Source of the DNA: Clostridiales bacterium UBA1779
Lineage (GTDB): Bacteria > Bacillota > Clostridia > Oscillospirales > CAG-272
DNA length: 6,636 nucleotides
NCBI GenBank assembly: GCA_002314565.1
Contig: DCGL01000159.1
Location: 6,473 to 13,108 of the forward strand
Direction of reading: 5' to 3'
The notes beneath the pieces were generated by a model that did no database searches, had not been told where the DNA came from, and was given only the letters and a program-made list of their open reading frames with translations. Positions 1-4,812 of the stretch are shown here, piece by piece (positions within the stretch are counted from its first letter, which is position 1; each line of letters starts with the position of its first letter). Made by a program: the position numbers and the translations under genes.

Positions 1-24
1 GCTTTTCTATGTTGGTGACCCGTA

Positions 25-52
25 CCAAATCGGCGCAGAAGCGCCGATTTGG
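25..52. repeat. Perfect 12-bp hairpin
   Basis: The arms CCAAATCGGCGC (25-36) and GCGCCGATTTGG (41-52) are exact reverse complements around a 4-base loop, AGAA. No T-run follows on either strand, so it is not a standard intrinsic terminator. It lies in the gene-free left end of the window with other strong hairpins and is best read as a palindromic intergenic repeat unit. Its function is unknown. Confidence 0.7.
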
Positions 53-92
53 AAAGCGCAGCTTTGCAAATCAAGCTTCATGGGTTCGCATT

Positions 93-142
93 TGCGAGCA
101 AAGGTCGTCGGGGAGCTCGCTCACCAGCGGCCTGCGAGCAAA
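93..142. repeat. Short direct repeat TGCGAGCAAA, two copies
   Basis: TGCGAGCAAA occurs at 93-102 and again at 133-142, exactly 40 bases apart. Between them lies GCTCGC (115-120), which can pair with the GCGAGC inside either copy, so two alternative stem-loops are possible. This suggests degenerate palindromic repeat material rather than a gene. I see no open frame with recognisable protein content here. Confidence 0.4.
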
Positions 143-169
143 AATATTCGAGGCGCAACGCGCCTCGAA
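140..169 (-). terminator. Possible intrinsic terminator for the manA-nrnA-cysK-rfbB unit
   Basis: On the minus strand a perfect 10-bp GC-rich stem (TTCGAGGCGC, loop GTT, GCGCCTCGAA; plus-strand 147-169) is followed at once by TATTTTT (plus-strand 140-146). This is the shape of a Rho-independent terminator in the direction of the four-gene unit. It lies about 190 bases past the rfbB stop codon, which is far, and no better candidate lies between. The hairpin could instead be just another unit of the local repeats. Confidence 0.45.
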
Positions 170-180
170 ATTCCCGTACG

Positions 181-364
181 GCAGTAATTTTTTCCGGTCT
201 GTATTAAGCCTCATCCGTCAAAGTCGGACTATGCCGACTTTGACACCTTCCCCCGTGGGGAAGGCAAGTTGGGCAGTCTTTCTTCTCCGTCGGTATTATT
301 GAGCCTCATCCTTCCCCCGTGGGGAAGGCAAGTTGGGCAGTAATTTTCTTTCGGCAGTATATTA
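181..364. repeat. Degenerate tandem array of an intergenic hairpin repeat
   Basis: Three related units can be aligned. Unit A (181-272) and unit B (273-336) both start GCAGT, pass through a pyrimidine-rich stretch, GTATTA and GCCTCATCC, and end with the hairpin CCTTCCCC-CGT-GGGGAAGG followed by CAAGTTGG. Unit C (337-364) keeps only the GCAGTAATTTT...CGG..GTAT.TTA front part. The segments 246-277 and 310-341 are identical over 32 bases. Unit A also carries a 31-base hairpin (about 217-247) that B lacks. The sequence type resembles palindromic intergenic repeats common in gut Ruminococcaceae. No transposase or gene is present. Confidence 0.8.
217..244. repeat. Perfect 11-bp hairpin nested in repeat unit A
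   Basis: GTCAAAGTCGG (217-227) and CCGACTTTGAC (234-244) are exact reverse complements with a 6-base loop, ACTATG. Unit B of the same array joins CATCC directly to TTCCCCC, so this hairpin has either been inserted in unit A or lost from unit B. No T-run follows on either strand, so a terminator role is not supported. Confidence 0.65.
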
Positions 365-1351
365 CCACACTATACCGAATCCGTTCACCCACTCAGCGTT
401 ATTTCTGTACCACTCAATTGTCTTCCTGATTCCTTCATCAAATGAAACCTCAGGATTCCAACCGAGCTCCGTCCTTGCTTTTGAGGAATCGATGGCATAG
501 CGTCTTCCGCGCTCGCGCCTGTCTTCATAATGCTTTATGACTGATTCATCCAACCCGAGTTCACGGATTACCGTTCTTACGACCTCGATATCCGACTTTT
601 CCTCAGAAGAACCGAGATTGTAAATCTCACCGATTCTTCCCTTTTCAATGACGGAAAGGATACCGCGGCAATGGTCTTTTACGTATATACGGTCGCGTTC
701 GTTGAGTCCTCCGCCGTAAACGGGAAGTTCTTTATTTTGAAGCGCTCTGTTGATAATCATGGGAATAAACTTTCTCGGGTACTGACCGGGACCGTAGTTG
801 TTCGAACAGCGGCTTATGGTTATGGGCAGTTCATAAGTTCTGTAATACGCAGTTGCCAGAAGATCCGCAGAGGCTTTTGACGTACTGTACGGACTTGAGG
901 TCTGAATAGGAGTATCTTCATAGAAGAACAGATCGGTTCTGTCAAGAGGAATATCCCCGTACACTTCGTCCGTACCTACCTGGTGAAATCTCTCGATTCC
1001 GAATTTTCTGCAGGCATCCAGCAGCACCTGTGTGCCGAGAATGTTTGTTTCAAGGAAAAGAGTCGGGTTTGAGAACGTTCTGTCAATTGGAGTTTCGGCT
1101 GCAAAGTTTACAACGATATCAGGGTGCTCCGTCTCAAAAATCTTATAAATCTCCTCACGGTTGCAGACGTTTTCACGGTAGAATTTAAAATTCGGATTCT
1201 GCTCTGCTCTGTCCAGTGTGTGAAAATTGGCAGCATAGGTCAGAGCATCAATACAGACGATACGGTAATCGTCCGGGCGTTCATCAAGCAGCAGATAACA
1301 GAAATTTGAACCGACAAAGCCGGCTCCGCCGGTAACGAGAATTGTTTTCAT
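362..1351 (-). CDS. rfbB: dTDP-glucose 4,6-dehydratase family protein (extended SDR)
   Basis: The family converts dTDP-glucose to dTDP-4-keto-6-deoxyglucose with bound NAD, the second step to dTDP-L-rhamnose and related cell-surface sugars, in the cytoplasm. The 329-residue protein has the Rossmann motif GGAGFVG (8-14), the catalytic TDE (127-129), YSTSK with Tyr155 and Lys159, SNNYGP (183-188) and the phosphate-binding Arg219 in NERD. Several family-conserved positions differ: AAETPIDR (84-91) where AAESHVDR is usual, ERDRIYV where RDWLYV is usual, and RERGRRY (279-285) where the usual form is PGHDRRY. The C-terminus also lacks the usual tail and ends beside the repeat array. GGAGG (plus-strand 1364-1368) lies 12 bases before the ATG, a long spacing. 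It is last in the four-gene unit, 78 bases after cysK; no rfbA, rfbC or rfbD is in view. A divergent sugar-nucleotide dehydratase with another substrate is possible. Confidence 0.87.
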   Translation of the reverse strand: MKTILVTGGAGFVGSNFCYLLLDERPDDYRIVCIDALTYAANFHTLDRAEQNPNFKFYRENVCNREEIYKIFETEHPDIVVNFAAETPIDRTFSNPTLFLETNILGTQVLLDACRKFGIERFHQVGTDEVYGDIPLDRTDLFFYEDTPIQTSSPYSTSKASADLLATAYYRTYELPITISRCSNNYGPGQYPRKFIPMIINRALQNKELPVYGGGLNERDRIYVKDHCRGILSVIEKGRIGEIYNLGSSEEKSDIEVVRTVIRELGLDESVIKHYEDRRERGRRYAIDSSKARTELGWNPEVSFDEGIRKTIEWYRNNAEWVNGFGIVW

Positions 1352-1397
1352 AATCTGACTGTTCCTCCAGTTCTTTGAGATAATGTTCAGGGATTCA

Positions 1398-1416
1398 ATT
1401 CGGGCAAGGTCCGAAT
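1398..1416. other. Small hairpin between cysK and rfbB
   Basis: ATTCGG (1398-1403) and CCGAAT (1411-1416) can form a 6-bp stem with a 7-base loop in the 78-base gap between cysK and rfbB. No T-run follows on the minus strand, so it does not look like a terminator. It might mark an mRNA processing point or be chance. Confidence 0.25.
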
Positions 1417-1429
1417 ACGTGTTATGTTA

Positions 1430-2356
1430 TCAGTCAAACAGGGGTGTCGAGAAATATCTCTCGGCAGTATCGGGAAGAACGGTGACAACCGTCTTTCCGG
1501 GACCGAGTAATTTAGCAAGCTTGAGAGCGGCTGCCACGTTCGTGCCGCTGCTGATACCGCACATAAGGCCTTCCTTTGAGGCAAGGTCGCGGGCGGTCTG
1601 AAGGGCTTCTTCGTCTTTTATGATGCAGATGTCGTCGTAAATCTTCGTATTGAGAATTTTCGGAATGACACCGTCGCCTATTCCCATCTGAATGTGGGTT
1701 CCGATGCTGCCACCGGAGAGGATGGCGGCATTTTCGGGTTCAACGGCCCAGATTTTCATATCGGGATTTGCGGCTTTAAGAACCTCTCCTATGCCGGTGA
1801 TGGTTCCGCCGGTACCGATGCCTGAGCAGAAGCCGTCGATGGGACCTCCGACCTGTTCAAGAATTTCGGCTCCCGTTCCCTTGCGCTGAATTTCCGTATT
1901 TGCGGGGTTGTCAAACTGCTGGGGAACGAAGACCTTCGGGTCTTTTTCTTTGAATTCGTTCGCAAGGGCTATGCACTTTTCAATGCACAGACCGATATTT
2001 CCTTCGTCATGAACGAGAATGACCTCGGCTCCGTAATGCTTTACGAGCTTGCGTCTTTCCTCGCTGACGGAATCGGGCATAATGATTCTGACCTTGTATC
2101 CGAGAACGGCTCCTACGAGAGAAAGACCGATTCCCTGGTTTCCGCTGGTCGGTTCTACTATGATTGAGTCAGGCTTTAGTGCTCCTCTTTCAATAGCATC
2201 CATAATCATATTGTAGGCAGTGCGGGTTTTGATGGAGCCGCCGACATTGAGTCCTTCAAATTTGACGAGAACTCTGGCACTGTCAGGGTCCTGCATACGG
2301 TTGAGCTTAACCATGGGAGTGCTGCCCATGGCGTCAAGAATTGTGTTATATATCAT
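1430..2356 (-). CDS. cysK: PLP-dependent cysteine synthase family protein
   Basis: This 308-residue fold-type II PLP enzyme belongs to the O-acetylserine sulfhydrylase group, which makes L-cysteine from O-acetyl-L-serine and sulfide in the cytoplasm. The Schiff-base lysine is Lys43 in GGSIKTR. The substrate-binding loop is PTSGNQG (69-75), the phosphate-binding glycine loop is GIGTGGTITG (179-188), and CGISSG near the C-terminus carries the serine expected to contact the pyridine nitrogen. Length matches CysK. Two motifs are unusual: Gln74 replaces the threonine of the common TSGNTG, and KTR replaces KDR after the lysine, so O-acetylserine preference is not certain; O-phosphoserine or a cystathionine-type substrate is possible. 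AAGG lies 8 bases before the ATG. It is third in the minus-strand unit, 46 bases after nrnA. Confidence 0.87.
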   Translation of the reverse strand: MIYNTILDAMGSTPMVKLNRMQDPDSARVLVKFEGLNVGGSIKTRTAYNMIMDAIERGALKPDSIIVEPTSGNQGIGLSLVGAVLGYKVRIIMPDSVSEERRKLVKHYGAEVILVHDEGNIGLCIEKCIALANEFKEKDPKVFVPQQFDNPANTEIQRKGTGAEILEQVGGPIDGFCSGIGTGGTITGIGEVLKAANPDMKIWAVEPENAAILSGGSIGTHIQMGIGDGVIPKILNTKIYDDICIIKDEEALQTARDLASKEGLMCGISSGTNVAAALKLAKLLGPGKTVVTVLPDTAERYFSTPLFD

Positions 2357-2402
2357 AAAAATAACCTTTCAAAAATCAGTATCGGGATTGTGCGGATGAA
2401 AA

Positions 2403-3413
2403 TTACAGCCAGTCTTCGTGGGTTCGCTTGTATTCGGCAAGAATCGCATCGGCCTCGTCTATTAGCTGCTGCATTTCCCTTTCGGAATAAACCGTGGCTC
2501 CGGAGGCGTTTTCGTGGCCTCCTCCGCGGTATTTCTGGGCTAAAAGATTTATGGGAAGGAAGCGCGAACGAAGTCTGACACGGATTGAAGGTCCCGTGTA
2601 GTTCGGGTCTTCGGGCATATTGTCAATGAAAGCAAGCCAGATAAGGCTGCCGCGGATTCCGTCAAGGAAGCCGACGACAGAGCTTGCGTCCTCGCGGTTG
2701 AGACCGTATTGTCTCTGCATATCCGCGCTGACGTAGATGTAAGCGACGCCGTTCGGACTCAGCTTTACGTTCCCAAGCATATCCGCCTTGAAATGCAGGT
2801 AATCGAAGGAATCAAGATAGAGTTCGGCGTGAATTCTTTCAGTGTCAATTCCCATATCGAGCAGGGCGGACGCGGTTCTGAGAGTGTCTCCGGTTGTCGG
2901 ACCGAAGCGGAAACGTCCCGTATCGGTCAGCATACCGGAGTAAAGACATCGTGCCGCTTCTTTAGTCAAGGGCAGCTTTCCGTCCGAGCCGAGGCTGAGC
3001 AGCGTAACCATTTCGCAGGTAGATGAACGGAAGTCCTCAACCCAGCTGATATCGCCGTAGGGCTTTATGTCAACGTGGTGGTCAATTTTTATTGTCAGAG
3101 CAGCCTCATTCCAGTAATTGTTTGAAATGCGGTTATCCGTTGCAGTATCGACGATGATGCAGAGGGCATCGCGGTAAAAATCCCGGTCAAGAGTCTTTTC
3201 GGGCTTGTCGATAAAGGCCATATTGTCGGAATAATCCTTGCTTGAACAAAGGACTGTTTTATTCGGATAGGCGTTTTTTATGAGCTCCTGAAGGCCTCTT
3301 GACGAACCGATGGCATCGCCGTCGGGACGGATGTGTCTGGTTATGATGATTTTGTCGTATTCTTCAATTTTTTCAAGTATCTTCGCGCGGATTTCTTCGT
3401 TCATTTTCCTCAA
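2403..3413 (-). CDS. nrnA: DHH/DHHA1 phosphoesterase, NrnA-type oligoribonuclease/pAp phosphatase
   Basis: NrnA proteins degrade very short RNA (nanoRNA) and dephosphorylate 3'-phosphoadenosine 5'-phosphate in the cytoplasm, using divalent metal. The metal-binding motifs appear in order: RHIRPDGDAIGS (26-37), the motif II aspartate in VDTATD (88-93), DHH (111-113), and GMLTDTGRF (160-168). The C-terminal DHHA1 domain has GGGHENASGA (297-306). The 336-residue length is typical of the family. The chosen start is TTG at plus-strand 3411-3413, with GGAAGG five bases upstream; the in-frame ATG three codons later (3402-3404) is the alternative, with a GAGG that is rather close. The gene starts 14 bases after the manA stop, so the two are surely cotranscribed. 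A c-di-AMP/pApA phosphodiesterase role is the main alternative; there are no GdpP-type membrane or PAS domains. Confidence 0.88.
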   Translation of the reverse strand: MRKMNEEIRAKILEKIEEYDKIIITRHIRPDGDAIGSSRGLQELIKNAYPNKTVLCSSKDYSDNMAFIDKPEKTLDRDFYRDALCIIVDTATDNRISNNYWNEAALTIKIDHHVDIKPYGDISWVEDFRSSTCEMVTLLSLGSDGKLPLTKEAARCLYSGMLTDTGRFRFGPTTGDTLRTASALLDMGIDTERIHAELYLDSFDYLHFKADMLGNVKLSPNGVAYIYVSADMQRQYGLNREDASSVVGFLDGIRGSLIWLAFIDNMPEDPNYTGPSIRVRLRSRFLPINLLAQKYRGGGHENASGATVYSEREMQQLIDEADAILAEYKRTHEDWL

Positions 3414-3427
3414 AATTTCCTTCCGGC

Positions 3428-4372
3428 TTACTGTGAGATAAGGGCTGTGAAGCTGCCTTCAATTGCAGGGCTTTCGACGGTTCTCGGCACGAAGATGCAG
3501 TCTCCTGCCTTGAATTCCACGCCGTCGCAGACTCCCGAACCTCTGATGCAAAGGAAAATATTGAAAATATTCTTATCTTTTTCAAGCTGTGAGACTCCTT
3601 CATTTACAAGGCGGTCAAATCTGAACCACTTGTTTTCAACGAGAGTCTCGCGGCCGGGCTTCTCTTCTCTGAACTGTCCGGAGAAGGGCGGGACGGAGTC
3701 GCAGATCATGACGTCTTTGGCTTTTTCGACGTGAAGCTGACGGGGCTTACCGTCGGCTCCGACACGGTTCCAGTCGTAAAGACGGTAGGTCAGATTGGAG
3801 TTTTCCTGAATTTCGGCAAGCAGAATTCCGGCACCGATGGCATGAACGGTTCCTGCCGGAATCGGTATTACGTCACCGGCTTTTACGGGAACGAAATTCA
3901 GAAGGGACTCGAGAGTTCCGTTTTTTGCAGCCTCTGCAACTTCGTCGGGAGTGACTTTTCTGCTGAAGCCGTATACGATTTTTGCGTCCGGCTCAGCGTC
4001 GATGATATACCAGACCTCGGTCTTGCCGCGGGGCTGGTTCTCAACCTTCTGAGCGTATTCATCGGTCGGGTGAACCTGAACCGACAGGCTCTGCTTTGCG
4101 TCTATGAATTTGACAAGCAGGGGGAATTCGGAGACGCGACCGAATTTCGGACTCCAGAATTCGGGGTATGCAAGAAAGAGTCTGGCAAGATCGTCACCGG
4201 CAAATTCACCGGAGCTTACGATGCTGGGGCCGTCAGGATGCGTGGAGCATTCCCAGGTTTCGGCAAGAGGAGACAAATCTATATTTTTATTGAAAATTTC
4301 GTTGATTCGGTTTCCGCCCCAGAGATAATCCTTGGCAGCGGGCGTCAGCTTAAAGGTTCTGGCAGTTAACAC
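3428..4372 (-). CDS. manA: Mannose-6-phosphate isomerase, class I (Bacillus type)
   Basis: It interconverts mannose 6-phosphate and fructose 6-phosphate, feeding either mannose use or GDP-mannose supply. With the GTG start at plus-strand 4370-4372 the product is 314 residues, close to the 315 of B. subtilis ManA. The cupin zinc site is visible: Gln99 and His101 in VQVHP, Glu119 in KTEVWY and His177 in GTVHAIG. The conserved TYRLYDWNR follows (195-203), as does the N-terminal WGG. The frame is open back to an ATG at 4459, but those extra 29 residues are AT-rich, unlike the family, and lie over the promoter. GAAAGGA (4382-4388) sits 9 bases before the GTG, which settles the start. It is the first gene of the minus-strand unit. 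Confidence 0.93.
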   Translation of the reverse strand: MLTARTFKLTPAAKDYLWGGNRINEIFNKNIDLSPLAETWECSTHPDGPSIVSSGEFAGDDLARLFLAYPEFWSPKFGRVSEFPLLVKFIDAKQSLSVQVHPTDEYAQKVENQPRGKTEVWYIIDAEPDAKIVYGFSRKVTPDEVAEAAKNGTLESLLNFVPVKAGDVIPIPAGTVHAIGAGILLAEIQENSNLTYRLYDWNRVGADGKPRQLHVEKAKDVMICDSVPPFSGQFREEKPGRETLVENKWFRFDRLVNEGVSQLEKDKNIFNIFLCIRGSGVCDGVEFKAGDCIFVPRTVESPAIEGSFTALISQ

Positions 4373-4381
4373 AGCTGAAAA

Positions 4382-4388
4382 TCCTTTC
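4382..4388 (-). promoter_or_regulatory. manA ribosome binding site deciding a GTG start
   Basis: GAAAGGA on the minus strand lies 9 bases before GTG at 4372-4370. This supports a 314-residue ManA rather than the longer frame from the ATG at 4459. Confidence 0.75.
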
Positions 4389-4408
4389 AATACATTATTT
4401 AACAAATT

Positions 4409-4417
4409 ATTATAGCA
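4409..4417 (-). promoter_or_regulatory. Promoter of manA-nrnA-cysK-rfbB, extended -10
   Basis: The minus strand reads TGCTATAAT, a perfect extended -10 element. No good -35 lies at 17 bases; TTGTAG (plus-strand 4435-4440) is 20 bases away, so the TG extension and the AT-rich surroundings probably compensate. The expected start near 4402 leaves a leader of about 30 bases before the manA GTG. Confidence 0.7.
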
Positions 4418-4505
4418 TATAATTAAGAAATAATCTACAATTATGTTTGCAAAACTCAAAATAATGCTTCCGGGAACTCTTTTTTCAGTTTTTTTCTTAA
4501 TCCGC

Positions 4506-4534
4506 TTGCCAAATTACAGGCAAAGTGTTATAAT
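4506..4534 (+). promoter_or_regulatory. feoAB promoter
   Basis: TTGCCA (4506-4511) and TATAAT (4529-4534) are separated by exactly 17 bases, and TGT before the -10 adds an extended -10 TG. The T-rich tract about 4481-4500 sits where an UP element would lie. The expected start is near 4541. A short dyad, TTGCC (4506-4510) and GGCAA (4519-4523), overlaps the -35 and spacer and might be a further protein site or chance. Confidence 0.85.
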
Positions 4535-4552
4535 AGTTAGCGTAGGCTAACT
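4535..4552. promoter_or_regulatory. Probable metal-regulator operator over the feoAB start (DtxR/IdeR-like)
   Basis: AGTTAGC (4535-4541) and GCTAACT (4546-4552) form a perfect 7-bp inverted repeat with GTAG between, directly after the -10 and over the expected transcription start. The arms match the GTTAG/CTAAC half-sites of DtxR/IdeR operators, and TAGGCTAAC is close to the centre of that consensus. The arm spacing is wider than in the classical box, so the exact regulator is an inference. No Fur-like GATAATGATAAT pattern is seen. Confidence 0.65.
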
Positions 4553-4557
4553 CAATG

Positions 4558-4563
4558 AAAGGA
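4558..4563 (+). promoter_or_regulatory. feoA ribosome binding site deciding the start
   Basis: AAAGGA lies six bases before ATG at 4570-4572. An in-frame ATG at 4555 comes before this site and has no ribosome binding site of its own; it lies only about 14 bases after the expected transcription start. The 4570 start is therefore preferred. Confidence 0.75.
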
Positions 4564-4569
4564 ATCCGT

Positions 4570-4812
4570 ATGGATAAGAAAAAAACACTTGCCGGATTGC
4601 CTGTAGGCGGCACGGCAAAAATCAGCGCGGTGGGCGGTGAAAACGCACTGCGCTGCAGACTTCTGGATATGGGATTGATTCCCGGAACGACGGTAACGGT
4701 ACGAAAAGCGGCTCCGATGGGAGATCCGATTGAGATTGAAGTGCGCGGATACGAGCTCACACTAAGACTCGAGGACGCAGAACTTATTGACCTTGCGGAG
4801 GCGAAAAAATGA
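4570..4812 (+). CDS. feoA: Ferrous iron transport protein A
   Basis: FeoA is a small cytoplasmic protein with an SH3-like fold that works with FeoB in Fe(II) uptake, probably by acting on the FeoB cytoplasmic domain. The 80-residue product has the family layout: L-G-L-P-G near the start (LAGLPVGG, 7-14), RLLDMGLIPG (30-39), the VRKAAPMGDP segment (44-53) and GYELTLR (60-66). Length is typical. It is the first gene of feoAB, behind its own promoter and probable metal operator, and its stop overlaps the feoB start as ATGA. Nothing is missing or fused. Confidence 0.95.
   Translation: MDKKKTLAGLPVGGTAKISAVGGENALRCRLLDMGLIPGTTVTVRKAAPMGDPIEIEVRGYELTLRLEDAELIDLAEAKK

Noticed and set aside
13..88. 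TGGTGACCCGTACC resembles the reverse complement of a tRNA 3' end
   Set aside because: A full tRNA does not follow: the T-loop signature is missing, a perfect 28-base hairpin occupies that place, and the expected acceptor partner is not found. A remnant cannot be excluded but is not supported.
9..302. Open frame of 97 codons at the left end
   Set aside because: It runs straight through the palindromic repeats, its composition is set by the hairpins, and it has no ribosome binding site or recognisable domain. It is a by-product of the repeats.
246..328. The repeated CCTTCCCC hairpins read as a CRISPR array
   Set aside because: There are only two full copies, the spacing is uneven, the spacer-like parts are themselves related repeat sequence, and no cas gene is near.
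310..328. The hairpin just after the rfbB stop as the operon terminator
   Set aside because: On the minus strand it is followed by ATGAGGCTC with no T-run, so it does not fit an intrinsic terminator.
3731..4369. Plus-strand open frame of 212 codons
   Set aside because: It is antisense to manA, which carries a complete zinc site and family-length product.
4373..4459. N-terminal extension of manA from the ATG at 4459
   Set aside because: The extra 29 residues are AT-rich, overlap the extended -10 promoter and do not belong to the family. GTG at 4372 has a well-placed ribosome binding site and gives the expected length.
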